A stretch of DNA of 11,822 nt from JAWXCH01 sp034440595. Lineage in GTDB: Bacteria > Planctomycetota > Planctomycetia > Pirellulales > JALHPA01. Below are positions 1 to 7,620 of the stretch, in pieces (positions within the stretch are counted from its first letter, which is position 1; each line of letters opens with the position of its first letter). The notes below the pieces were generated by a model. It was not told the origin of the DNA and did no database searches. It saw nothing but the letters and a program-made list of their open reading frames with translations. A program made the position numbers and the translations under genes. The stretch covers positions 1 through 11,822 of the forward strand of contig JAWXCH010000376.1 of assembly GCA_034440595.1 (NCBI GenBank). The letters run 5' to 3'.

Positions 1-29
1 CCCCCGAGAGCGACCCCGGGCTTCTTATT
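1..29. repeat. Interspersed repeat, copy 1 (partial, at window edge)
   Basis: These 29 bases are identical to 220-248, including the core GAGAGCGACCCCGGGCTTCTT. Only the right end of the element is inside the window, so the full copy probably extends leftward. On the minus strand it translates to a peptide ending NKKPGVALGG, a spurious-looking tail shared with the second copy. Confidence 0.8.
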
Positions 30-169
30 ACGATGGATGCGGTCGGCCATGTCGATCGCCAGAGATGTGAAGCGTGTGAACGAACAGGATTGAACCGTCA
101 ACGCTAGCACAGGACAGAGAACAGATTTGACGACATAACAAAACGAAGTCGTCCGAACGATTTAATTTG

Positions 170-248
170 AAGCCATGCCCGGGGTTGCGTTGCGTCTAAA
201 ACGCTCCCCTCCCTCACTCCCCCCGAGAGCGACCCCGGGCTTCTTATT
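170..248. repeat. Interspersed repeat, copy 2, with inverted ends
   Basis: This copy is bounded by a perfect 9-bp inverted repeat: GCCCGGGGT at 177-185 and ACCCCGGGC at 232-240. AAG flanks it on the left and CTT on the right side further out. The right end (220-248) is identical to 1-29. The minus strand carries several G-runs between 208 and 236. The size of about 75 bp, inverted ends and lack of coding capacity suggest a small non-autonomous palindromic element, but no target-site duplication is evident. Confidence 0.7.
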
Positions 249-299
249 TTTTGCGAAATCTCTCGCACGGCCGTAGCTTGCGGCTGTTGGGTCTACATT

Positions 300-384
300 A
301 ACCCGACGCGCAAGCGAGGAAATCGCACTGGCAGAGCCAGTGGCACACCGTCCAACGCGCTGCGCCTCGCTGGCGCTTCGGGTT
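300..384. repeat. Palindromic interspersed repeat (CACTGGCAGAGCCAGTG family), copy A
   Basis: This is an 85-bp unit with 20-bp imperfect inverted ends: 300-319 matches the reverse complement of 365-384 at 18 of 20 positions. An internal perfect hairpin lies at 326-342 (CACTGGC, AGA loop, GCCAGTG). The same core recurs at 2836-2852, 2937-2953 (one loop change) and, inverted, at 9649-9665. It is intergenic and could fold as RNA on either strand. Confidence 0.8.
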
Positions 385-600
385 AGTATGTGCGCCTTTC
401 TGCCGACATTTTCCACGATTCGCGATGGCTGCCGTTTGGTGTTAAAATAAAACCTAACGGGGATTGCCTGGGTCGAGTTGGTAAAGCCCAATCTGCCCCG
501 CAGTTCTATCGCAGTCGAGCACGATTGACAAGCATGCATGAATAACGCGCAGAGAACTTCGACTGATTTACACCATGACCGGCGACGGTGGCGTGGTTGC

Positions 601-1839
601 ATGCGCAAGGTGCAATTTGCAGTACTAGCGGCTAGTGCGCTATTGCTTTGCACCGCGAAGGAGGCAGCCGCCGCAGTGGTGGTGATTGCTAATCGTGCTT
701 CGGTGCCGATTCGTCTGCAATACGAAGTCCACAGTGCAGATCAAGCGCTCGCCGAATCGACAGTCGTAGATGCACCGGCAGAAGCAACGCGAATCGCTGC
801 CAAACCGGTTGCCGCAGACCCTTCCACAAAGCCCGATCGGGCAAGGCCGGCAGCGGCGCGGCATCAGATTGCCGTTGGTGATGTAATGGTCGTACCGTTG
901 CATGCGGACCAGGTGATGGATATTGCCGGGTCGGGCTGGCAGCCGATGACGCTGCTGCCCAACCGCGTCTATTATTTTGGCGAGACGGCCAAGCGCGAAA
1001 TCGAACTGCGAGAGATCGGCGTCGGACTGGAAAGTATTCCCGGTCCCCCTCCAGCGACACTGCTGGCGGCAGGTGTGAATCTGAATCCAACGCTGGCAAC
1101 CGATCCAGCGGCAAGTGCCCGGTTGGCTGCGCAGCAGACGGCGCTGGCAAAGCTAGTGGCCGCGCGGAGTACGATTCAGGTCGCGATCTACGGGGACGAT
1201 GACCAGAATGCGCGGCGAACTGTGTGGGAGCCTCGGCTGAAGAAACGGATTGCCGCTGCCTCGGAGATTTTGAAGCGGCACTGCGGAATGGAACTGGCGG
1301 TCAAGACGGTTGGCGAATGGGAGTCAGACGATTCCAATAGCGACTTTCAGGTTGCGCTGCGCGAGTTTGAAACCAAGGTTCGACCGCCCGGCGTGCGGCT
1401 GGCGATTGGCTTCACAAGTCAGTATCAGATCACGCGCGGACGGACGCATCTTGGTGGCACGCGCGGCCCGCTGGCCACGCACATTTTGCTGCGCGAATGG
1501 TCCAACCATGTGAGCGAGTCAGAGCGTTTAGAGCTGCTGCTGCACGAACTGTCGCACTTCTTTGGTGCGGCACACAGCCCGGAGCAGATTTCGGTGATGC
1601 GTCCTGTGCTAGGGGATCGTCAGTCACGGGCACGGGATTTTCGGATCGGCATCGATCCGGTGAATACGTTGATTATGAACATGGTGGCCGAGGAAATGCG
1701 GCTGCGCGGAGCCAACTCGTTTTACCAGCTTAGCGCGACGACGAAGCGGCAGATGGAGGCGGTTTACGTGTCGCTGCAGCAGGCCTTGCCCGAGGATCCG
1801 GCAGCGGGCGAATTGTTGCGAGTGCTACGACGCAGGTAG
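601..1839 (+). CDS. Secreted matrixin-like zinc metalloprotease
   Basis: Predicted exported zinc-dependent endopeptidase of 412 residues. I chose the ATG at 601 because it opens directly on a signal peptide: Met-Arg-Lys, a hydrophobic run AVLAASALLL, then an Ala-rich cleavage region near residues 20-25. An in-frame ATG at 538 would add 21 Arg/His-rich residues in front and has no ribosome site. The C-terminal half holds the metzincin site HELSHFFGAAH (residues 315-325, bases 1543-1575). A candidate Met-turn Met follows in SVMRP, eight residues after the third zinc His, which is the matrixin spacing. The usual Gly of HExGH is Ser here. The N-terminal part (about residues 25-150) has the feel of a beta-rich domain that I do not recognise. 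It stands alone, with msrA 278 bp downstream. The substrate is unknown. Peptidase class is well supported; the exact family is inferred. Confidence 0.8.
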   Translation: MRKVQFAVLAASALLLCTAKEAAAAVVVIANRASVPIRLQYEVHSADQALAESTVVDAPAEATRIAAKPVAADPSTKPDRARPAAARHQIAVGDVMVVPLHADQVMDIAGSGWQPMTLLPNRVYYFGETAKREIELREIGVGLESIPGPPPATLLAAGVNLNPTLATDPAASARLAAQQTALAKLVAARSTIQVAIYGDDDQNARRTVWEPRLKKRIAAASEILKRHCGMELAVKTVGEWESDDSNSDFQVALREFETKVRPPGVRLAIGFTSQYQITRGRTHLGGTRGPLATHILLREWSNHVSESERLELLLHELSHFFGAAHSPEQISVMRPVLGDRQSRARDFRIGIDPVNTLIMNMVAEEMRLRGANSFYQLSATTKRQMEAVYVSLQQALPEDPAAGELLRVLRRR

Positions 1840-1933
1840 TTGCCGTTCTGTCGCATTTCGTTGGCGCGAAATAGCGTTACTGAAGCGGAATGCCTGCTGG
1901 CATACAGTGATCCTACGGTTGCACGCCAGTGCT

Positions 1934-1950
1934 CTTTCACGGAGTGAAAG
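1934..1950 (+). other. Short perfect hairpin downstream of the protease gene
   Basis: CTTTCAC and GTGAAAG form a perfect 7-bp stem with a GGA loop, 95 bp after the protease stop. No T-run follows, so a role as intrinsic terminator is doubtful. A weaker hairpin, ATGCC-TGCT-GGCAT, lies at 1890-1903. Confidence 0.4.
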
Positions 1951-2049
1951 GCAACAGACATACACTAACCCGTTGCGCCGCCGAGGAATACGACAGAGCG
2001 GTTGGCAACCGTGTCACAGAATTCTTCGGGCGCAAGATTGACCACTGCG

Positions 2050-2055
2050 TATAAT
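2050..2055 (+). promoter_or_regulatory. Possible -10 element upstream of msrA
   Basis: A consensus TATAAT lies 62 bp before the preferred msrA start. A TTGACC at 2038-2043 is only 6 bp upstream of it, too close to serve as its -35 box, and no other good -35 is present at 16-18 bp. Reported on the -10 match alone. Confidence 0.3.
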
Positions 2056-2106
2056 TGTCACGATGGTCGGTCAGGTGTCTGTATTGAATGGCTCGGGGGA
2101 TGACAT

Positions 2107-2111
2107 GGGAG
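2107..2111 (+). promoter_or_regulatory. Ribosome binding site that sets the msrA start
   Basis: GGGAG ends 6 bp before the ATG at 2118. It favours that start over the in-frame ATG at 2100 and over the open frame's first codon at 2088. Confidence 0.55.
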
Positions 2112-2117
2112 AAATCT

Positions 2118-2804
2118 ATGAATTCCGATGACACAAGTTTCCTGCCGCACAGTAATCGCACCGCAGTGACGACTGCAATCGTGCTGTTTGTGTTGGCTGC
2201 CGCCGGGATGCTAGGGGCCGCGACCGTCTACGTCGCCGTCAGTCGCACCAGTTCCAGCGAGCTACTGGGTGATGCAAATCAATTGAAAACATCTTTGTTG
2301 GAGCGAGAAGCAATGAATCTGCACAGTGCGAATCTGCAAAAAGCGACCTTTGGGGCCGGATGTTTCTGGGGAGTGGAGTCTACCTTTCGCGAGATCCCTG
2401 GCGTGGTGGATGTGGCGGTCGGTTATGCCGGCGGTGATTTGAAGAATCCAACTTATGAAGATGTTTGCACCGGCAGCACCGGGCACGCCGAGGTGGTGGA
2501 GATCGAATTCGACGCCAATCAAGTTTCGTTTCAGCAGTTGGTCGACCGTTTCTTTGATATGCATAACCCGATGACGCTCAATCGGCAGGGGCCTGATGTG
2601 GGGACGCAGTATCGCTCGGCCGTGTTTTATCACGATGATGCACAGCGCGAGTCTGCCGTGGCGACAATCAAACGCCTCGACGAGTCAGGAAAATTCAACC
2701 GCCCGATCGTGACGCAGGTTGAAGCGGCGGGGCCGTTCTATCGTGCCGAAGAGTATCATCAGAATTATCTGGGCAAGCGCGGTTTGAAGAATTGTCATTT
2801 GTAA
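2118..2804 (+). CDS. msrA: Peptide-methionine (S)-S-oxide reductase MsrA, membrane-anchored
   Basis: Reduces the S-epimer of methionine sulfoxide in proteins back to methionine, with thioredoxin or a similar donor recycling the enzyme. The start at 2118 (228 residues) has a well-placed GGGAG. Residues about 16-41 form one hydrophobic segment following a short N-terminal stretch with an Arg. This suggests an N-in signal anchor that places the enzyme on the periplasmic side. The catalytic motif GCFWGVE gives Cys82 as nucleophile (codon at 2361). The family signatures GYAGG, the CTGSTGHAE stretch and the GPDVGTQYRSAVFY stretch follow. A likely resolving Cys226 sits in the C-terminal NCHL. No MsrB domain is fused. 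An internal in-frame ATG at 2313 (MNLHSANLQ), with GGAG upstream, would give a 163-residue soluble MsrA of normal core length. Dual products or a misjudged anchor are therefore possible. Confidence 0.93.
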   Translation: MNSDDTSFLPHSNRTAVTTAIVLFVLAAAGMLGAATVYVAVSRTSSSELLGDANQLKTSLLEREAMNLHSANLQKATFGAGCFWGVESTFREIPGVVDVAVGYAGGDLKNPTYEDVCTGSTGHAEVVEIEFDANQVSFQQLVDRFFDMHNPMTLNRQGPDVGTQYRSAVFYHDDAQRESAVATIKRLDESGKFNRPIVTQVEAAGPFYRAEEYHQNYLGKRGLKNCHL

Positions 2805-2835
2805 AGTTTGTTGTGATTGACAGCAACGAAGTTTT

Positions 2836-2953
2836 CACTGGCAGAGCCAGTGGCACACCGTCCTACGCGCTGCGCCTCGCTGGCGCTTCGGGTTGAAGTA
2901 TCGGTATCCTAAACCGATGCGCAAGCGAGGAAATCGCACTGGCAAAGCCAGTG
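2836..2953. repeat. Palindromic interspersed repeat, copies B and C side by side
   Basis: Two cores lie in direct orientation: CACTGGCAGAGCCAGTG at 2836-2852 and CACTGGCAAAGCCAGTG at 2937-2953. Between them are the right end seen in copy A (CCTCGCTGGCGCTTCGGGTT, 2875-2894) and the left end (a close match at 2911-2930). The order is core, right end, left end, core, as expected from two abutting units with outer ends lost. It fills most of the gap between msrA and the methyltransferase gene. Confidence 0.8.
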
Positions 2954-3002
2954 GCACACGGTTGGGTTGGCAGCGGTAATGGCACACAGAGTCAAAAGTG
3001 TT

Positions 3003-3785
3003 ATGAGTGAACTCAACGAGATTCAGCGGAATTCGCAGGCACAGTTCGACCGGCAAAGTGCGCGCTATGGACGCCAGCATATTCTGGCAGACGTTCAGGA
3101 TGTGACCGAATTGGTCCGCCTGATTCCACAACAGTCGCGACGCAGGGCGCTGGACATCGCCACCGGGGCTGGCCATACGGGTCTCTATTTGGCCGAACAT
3201 GGCTGGCAAGTGACGCTGGCCGATATCTCGAGCGGAATGCTGGAACAGGCGAGCAAGGCGGCCGCCGAACGGGGGCTGACTGTCGAAACCCGACAGCACA
3301 CCGCAGAGGTTTTGCCGTATCCCGACGAATCGTTTGAGCTGGTCAGTTGTCGCGTCGCGGCGCATCACTTCAGTGACCCGGCGGCGTTTGTGCGGGAGTC
3401 GGCGCGGGTGCTAACTAGCGGCGGCGCATTCTTGCTGATCGATGGATCGGTGGCCGATGACCAGATTGAAGCCGAGGAGTGGCTGCATCAGGTGGAGAAG
3501 CTGCGCGATCCGAGCCATCATCGCTTCTTGTCGCCAGGCCGCTGGCAGCAGTTGTGCCAGGAGGCTGGTCTGAACGTAATTCAATCGGGGTTGCAGCCGA
3601 TGCTGCAACCCGATTTGCAGTGGTACTTTGAAACGGCGAATACTTCGGCCGAGAACCGCCGCGCGGTGCTAGAACTGGTCGCCGCAGTGCCGCAGTCGGC
3701 GCGCGAGCTGTTTCAGCTTGCCGAGGACCAGGGGAAAATCACCTGGTACTGGCAGCGGTTGTCACTACTGGCACTCAAGCCGTAG
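3003..3785 (+). CDS. Class I SAM-dependent methyltransferase (UbiE/Methyltransf_11-like)
   Basis: Predicted cytoplasmic S-adenosylmethionine-dependent methyltransferase of 260 residues; the substrate cannot be told. The SAM-binding glycine motif reads LDIATGAGHTG (DIATGAGHTG at residues 51-60). The acidic residue at the end of strand beta2 is Asp74 in TLADIS. A motif-IV-like stretch SFELVSCRVAAHHF lies at about residues 110-123, followed by a post-motif VLTSGGAFLLID. The layout matches the UbiE/YcgJ group, which includes quinone, lipid and small-molecule enzymes, so a finer name is not justified. I chose ATG 3003 because the FDRQSARYG opening typical of the family follows closely. The in-frame ATG at 2979 and TTG at 2967 lie just after the repeat, and no start has a clear ribosome site. 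The stop is 6 bp from the end of convergent secDF. Confidence 0.85.
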   Translation: MSELNEIQRNSQAQFDRQSARYGRQHILADVQDVTELVRLIPQQSRRRALDIATGAGHTGLYLAEHGWQVTLADISSGMLEQASKAAAERGLTVETRQHTAEVLPYPDESFELVSCRVAAHHFSDPAAFVRESARVLTSGGAFLLIDGSVADDQIEAEEWLHQVEKLRDPSHHRFLSPGRWQQLCQEAGLNVIQSGLQPMLQPDLQWYFETANTSAENRRAVLELVAAVPQSARELFQLAEDQGKITWYWQRLSLLALKP

Positions 3786-3791
3786 GTCGGA

Positions 3792-6700
3792 TTAGGCACG
3801 CGATGGTTTGGACCGCTTGGAAGCGGACAATCCGGGCAGTGCCCCACGACTGGCAGCGGTGGTTGATCTTCGCAACCAAAGCACCAGCGGCGCGGCGATG
3901 TACACCGTACTGTAGGTACCAGAGATCAACCCGACGAGCATGGTGAATGCAAACGCGTGGATCTCCTGACCACCATAGATGTACAGGATGATCGTAACCA
4001 GCAGCACCGTTCCGCTGGTCAGGATGGTTCGACCAAGCGTCTGATTGACAGCCTTGTTGACCATGTCGGCAGTGATCTCGGGGCTTTTGCCACGAATCTC
4101 ACGGATACGATCAAAAATCACGATCGTATCGTTCAGCGAGAAACCGACGATCGTCAGAATCGCGGCGACCACATCCAGGCTGATCTTAAAGGGATCGACC
4201 AAGGCCCAGCCGAAGTAGGGAGCGACGAACGAACTGACCGCGACGGCGGAAATGGCGACTGCGGCGTCGTGCAACACGGCGACCACGGCGGCCAGACCGA
4301 AGGCAATATTCTGAAAGCGATACCAGACATAGATTACAATCAATACGGCACTGACCAGCAGTGCGTAGATTGCCTGCATTTTGGTATGGTCAGCCACGCG
4401 ACCGCCAATGTTGCTGGCACCGAGAAAGACCGGAGTTGTGCTAAGCTCGGCCTTCAAAGTATTCAGCAACGACTCGGTGGATTGCCGATCTAACGTAGAT
4501 TTGTAGATCCAAGTCTTGTAAGCACCGCTGCCGACCACTCCTTCACTTTGAAGAATATCGAACTCCGCGTTATCGATGTTCTGTTTCTCGATATGCTCGA
4601 AAAAATCTTCAGTCAATTTAGAGCGCAGGGCTTCTTCGCTAATCCCTTCGGTGAATTCCAGCTTGGCGGTCGTCCCGTCGGCAAAGCGATCCACTATGGC
4701 GGCTTCATCAACTGCGGGCGTGACACTCGTCGGAGTCTCGGAAGTGCCAAGGAGTGGAGAAGTCGGCGCGGTCGGCGACTTGGTGGTAGCGTCGGAAGCT
4801 GCCGATGGAGTCGTGGCTGGTGGTGCAGTTGTCGCCGCTGGTGGAGCACCAGCAGGTGTAGTTGCTGCAGGCTCAGCTACTGCGGGCACAGCAGCTTTGG
4901 TTTCGGTTGATTTTGCCGCGTCCGTTTTTGGAGCATCTACCTTCGTTGCGTCCTCTTGCAATAGCAGCAGTTGTCCAGGGCCTGCAAGTGAGAACGCGGA
5001 AGCGGTCAGGTTGCTAAGACTTGGCACTGGCAAACTGCGGTTCGATGATTGCTTTGTCCCAGCCGCTGGCGTTGCTGGTGCGTCTGGAGCAGGAGTTGTA
5101 GAAGGTGTCGTCGCAGGCGCAGCAGGTGTTGTTGTTGGGGCTGGTGTATTTGGAGGTGGTGTTGTTGCTGGAGCAGGGTCCGTCGCAGCAGGAGTAGTTG
5201 TTGGTGGAGTGTCTGCAGGTGGTGGCGTAGTTGCGGGCGTTGCATCCGCTGGTGGAGTGGCGGCAGGTGTGGTGGTCGGTGGCGTCGAATCGGGCGCTGC
5301 CTTGCTGCCGTCGGCAGGGGTTGTTGTAGCGTCGGTCGATGGTGCCTCCGGTGTTGCCTTACCGCTCTTATCGATTTTGTAGGTCATGTTGTAGACCTGC
5401 ATACGATCACCGAATATGCCGGCCAGTCGTGTTTTGACCTCATTCTTGTTTTCTTCGGACGTGTCGATTTTGAAATAGCGACTAGCACCATCCGTCGAAC
5501 CCACCGTGCTGACCGTGACATCGTCCAGACGAGGATTTTCAGGTGTATCGGTGTTCAATAGCTTGCGCACTTCAGCAACATCCATCGCTTGTCCCTCTTT
5601 CAGGACAACCTGGAGCGAAGTTCCACCGGTGAAGTCGATGTCAAACAAACCCGCTCCACGCTGAAAACCCAGAAAAAATCCAATGGCAATAATCACGCTG
5701 GAGGCGACGATGCAAATCTTCATCGGGCCGATGAAGTTGAAATTTGTCTCGCTAAAGATTCGCATCATATTCAGCTTGGTGATCCAGCGTCGTCGTTCGG
5801 CAACGTCAAAGATGACACGTGCACAGAAGACCGCCGTGAACAGGTTCAGGAGCAGACCGAGAATCAGCGTAATGGCAAACCCGCGAAGCTGGTCGGTACC
5901 GATCGCATATAGGACGATGGCGGTGATTAATGTCGTCAGGTTGCTATCGACGATAGTCGACATAGCACGAGCAAAGCCGTTGCGAATGGCCATCCGCAGT
6001 GCGGCACCGCGCTGCATTTCTTCGCGCATGCGTTCATAGATCAGCACGTTGGCATCGACCGCCATACCGATACTGAGGACCAAGCCTGCCAGACCAGCCA
6101 GCGTGAACGGCGCCTTGATCAGGATCATCAGCGCGACCACCAGCATCACGTTCAGGACGACGCAGATGTTGGCAACAATGCCGGCAAAGCGATAGTAGAA
6201 TGCCATGAACAGTAGCACGACCAGCGTTGAAACACCCATGGCGATACCACCGCTGCGGATGGTGTCGTCGCCAAGCTGTGCGCTGATGTTCGTTTCGCTG
6301 ACTGGGACTTTGTTCAGTGCGGTTTCTAGCTCCCCGGAATTTAGCAACTCCACCAGGAAGTCGACTTGCTTTTGATCGAATTTGCCGGTGATCTGACCCT
6401 GGCCGGAAATCACTGAGTTGATCGTTGGAGCGGAGAATAATGTACCATCGAGAACAATTCCCAGATGCCGGTAAAGCTTGATGTCCTTAATGGGCAAATT
6501 CGCGGCGGTCAATGCACCGAACAGCGACGCCCCGTCAGTATCGAACGTAAAGGAAACGGCCGGCCTGGCAGTTTCTGGGTCATTGCTGGCAAATGCGCGA
6601 TTGATGAATTTACCGGTTACATTCTGCTCATCCACGGCCACCAGAACTTCGTTTTCACCAAGGCGGTTCGTCCGCAATGTCATCCAATCGGTACCACCAA

Positions 6701-7607
6701 AATCCTCTTTGGGGTCGAGTTTGACCCACTTGCCGACAAGGATATCTCCATCCATCACATCGCCGTTGGGGCGGGTGCCAGTTTCTGCGGCGGCAATCAG
6801 CGATTGGTGCTTTGAATCAGCCCTGTTGGCAACAATCCGGAACTCCAGTTTTCCTGCCGTGCTGATCTTGTCCTTGATTACGCCCACTTCCGCCGCGTCA
6901 ACCTCGGGGACTGTGATCATGACGGCATCGCCGCCGTATTCACGAACCGAGACCTCTTTTTGCCCGCCCGGATTGATGCGGCGATTGATCGCGGTAATCA
7001 ATAGCTGCATCTGCGCCTTGGACTCTCCCGCCGGATCGATTTGACTGGCTTTATAGGTTAATAGCTGCTTGCCATCTTTGACCGAAGGAGATTGCAGGTC
7101 CAGTTTGACATTTAACTGCAACTGCTCGATCTCTTTTTCGACTTTTTGTTGCAGGTCGGGGACATCAGCCGGCATGGCCACTTGAATCAAGTTATCGTTC
7201 GTCGATGTGACGGCAATGTCAGGATTTAGCTTCTGCAGCAGGGTCTGAAGTTGTTTAACATCGCTCTCCAAATTGAGCTTGGCAGCCAAGTCCTTTTGTT
7301 CCTCGATCGTTTCATAGACCAACTCCACGCCACCACTCAGGTCGATGCCTAATTTTGGAGGCCAGGCCATCGTACAAACGACCAATCCGGCGGTAATGGC
7401 AAACAGCACCACACCGAACCGCCAGCCATGGTCCGGCATGCGCCAGACCTTGGCCAGGTAATTGCCGACGACGAACGGCAATACGACCGCCAGAATCGCG
7501 ACGGTCGTGATGAACCAGCCTTCCTGATAGAAGGGCAGCAGTGCTTCGGCAGCCTTATCGGTGCCGTTGGGAGCTTGAGCAAGCAAACCGAGGAAAGACC
7601 AGGACAT
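3792..7607 (-). CDS. secDF: SecD-SecF fusion protein, protein translocase accessory subunit
   Basis: An RND-type inner membrane protein that works with SecYEG and YajC and uses the proton motive force to complete export. It has 1271 residues from ATG 7607, preceded by GGAAG 8 bp upstream. An upstream ATG at 7691 only adds a basic leader. The SecD half has two hydrophobic segments (about 30-50 and 63-82), LGIDLSGGVELVYE (86-99), a periplasmic domain, LLNSGELETALN (about 421), and the membrane motif GMAVDANVLIYER with the conserved Asp at 518. The SecF half begins near 630 with DIDFTGGTSLQ (655-665). It continues after a long insert with IGGRVADHT (about 1066) and VGFSLNDTIVIFDRIRE (1154-1170, Asp1160). 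Fused SecDF proteins known from other bacteria are shorter. The excess comes mostly from the Pro/Ala/Thr-rich stretch at residues 750-971, inside the SecF periplasmic loop. It is last in the tgt-yajC-secDF order. Confidence 0.95.
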   Translation of the reverse strand: MSWSFLGLLAQAPNGTDKAAEALLPFYQEGWFITTVAILAVVLPFVVGNYLAKVWRMPDHGWRFGVVLFAITAGLVVCTMAWPPKLGIDLSGGVELVYETIEEQKDLAAKLNLESDVKQLQTLLQKLNPDIAVTSTNDNLIQVAMPADVPDLQQKVEKEIEQLQLNVKLDLQSPSVKDGKQLLTYKASQIDPAGESKAQMQLLITAINRRINPGGQKEVSVREYGGDAVMITVPEVDAAEVGVIKDKISTAGKLEFRIVANRADSKHQSLIAAAETGTRPNGDVMDGDILVGKWVKLDPKEDFGGTDWMTLRTNRLGENEVLVAVDEQNVTGKFINRAFASNDPETARPAVSFTFDTDGASLFGALTAANLPIKDIKLYRHLGIVLDGTLFSAPTINSVISGQGQITGKFDQKQVDFLVELLNSGELETALNKVPVSETNISAQLGDDTIRSGGIAMGVSTLVVLLFMAFYYRFAGIVANICVVLNVMLVVALMILIKAPFTLAGLAGLVLSIGMAVDANVLIYERMREEMQRGAALRMAIRNGFARAMSTIVDSNLTTLITAIVLYAIGTDQLRGFAITLILGLLLNLFTAVFCARVIFDVAERRRWITKLNMMRIFSETNFNFIGPMKICIVASSVIIAIGFFLGFQRGAGLFDIDFTGGTSLQVVLKEGQAMDVAEVRKLLNTDTPENPRLDDVTVSTVGSTDGASRYFKIDTSEENKNEVKTRLAGIFGDRMQVYNMTYKIDKSGKATPEAPSTDATTTPADGSKAAPDSTPPTTTPAATPPADATPATTPPPADTPPTTTPAATDPAPATTPPPNTPAPTTTPAAPATTPSTTPAPDAPATPAAGTKQSSNRSLPVPSLSNLTASAFSLAGPGQLLLLQEDATKVDAPKTDAAKSTETKAAVPAVAEPAATTPAGAPPAATTAPPATTPSAASDATTKSPTAPTSPLLGTSETPTSVTPAVDEAAIVDRFADGTTAKLEFTEGISEEALRSKLTEDFFEHIEKQNIDNAEFDILQSEGVVGSGAYKTWIYKSTLDRQSTESLLNTLKAELSTTPVFLGASNIGGRVADHTKMQAIYALLVSAVLIVIYVWYRFQNIAFGLAAVVAVLHDAAVAISAVAVSSFVAPYFGWALVDPFKISLDVVAAILTIVGFSLNDTIVIFDRIREIRGKSPEITADMVNKAVNQTLGRTILTSGTVLLVTIILYIYGGQEIHAFAFTMLVGLISGTYSTVYIAAPLVLWLRRSTTAASRGALPGLSASKRSKPSRA
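4695..5360 (-). repeat. Pro/Ala/Thr-rich low-complexity insert in the SecF periplasmic loop
   Basis: This stretch encodes about residues 750-971 of SecDF. It consists of two blocks of TTPA-, PPAD- and ATTP-like repeats. The blocks flank a short non-repetitive centre (SLSNLTASAFSLAGPGQLLL, then acidic) at about 5015-4945. It is in frame throughout, and codons vary between units, so the repetition is stronger in protein than in DNA. It sits between the first SecF membrane segment and the conserved part just before the second. It is probably a disordered extracytoplasmic linker; its function is unknown. Confidence 0.85.
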
Positions 7608-7615
7608 AGGTCGAA

Positions 7616-7620
7616 CTTCC
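7616..7620 (-). promoter_or_regulatory. Ribosome binding site that sets the secDF start
   Basis: GGAAG on the minus strand is 8 bp before ATG 7607. It supports that start over the ATG at 7691, whose extra 28 residues look unlike a SecD N-terminus. Confidence 0.55.

Larger units (their letters stand above)
1..600. other. 600-bp non-coding region rich in interspersed repeats
   Basis: I see no convincing gene here. The region contains two copies of one repeat (1-29 and within 170-248) and one copy of a second repeat family (300-384), listed separately. Bases 30-169 and 385-600 look like unique sequence. An AT-rich patch at 441-452 (TAAAAT at 443-448) could be a -10 element for the downstream protease, but there is no good -35 box at the right distance. 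A minus-strand open frame crosses 162-653, but its last third is just translated repeat sequence and it overlaps the protease signal peptide, so I do not call it. Confidence 0.6.

Noticed and set aside
1..110. Minus-strand coding end reading ...SLAIDMADRIHR then NKKPG
   Set aside because: The frame stays open for tens of codons but has no recognisable motif, and its end is repeat sequence; not enough to call a gene.
162..653. Minus-strand open frame of 163 codons at the left end
   Set aside because: Its C-terminal third is translated from the two repeat families, it has no recognisable domain, and it overlaps the protease signal peptide region.
2038..2055. TTGACC and TATAAT as a full promoter for msrA
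   Set aside because: The spacing is 6 bp, far too short; only the -10 match was kept, with low confidence.
2836..2953. CRISPR-like array
   Set aside because: Only two cores with different flanks, an irregular layout and dispersed copies elsewhere; palindromic interspersed elements explain it better.
4576..5382. Long plus-strand open frame rich in Gly, Val and Ala opposite secDF
   Set aside because: It is the antisense of the PAT-rich insert; GGT/GTG-type codons there simply mirror ACC/CAC-type codons. SecDF on the minus strand has clear family motifs on both sides.
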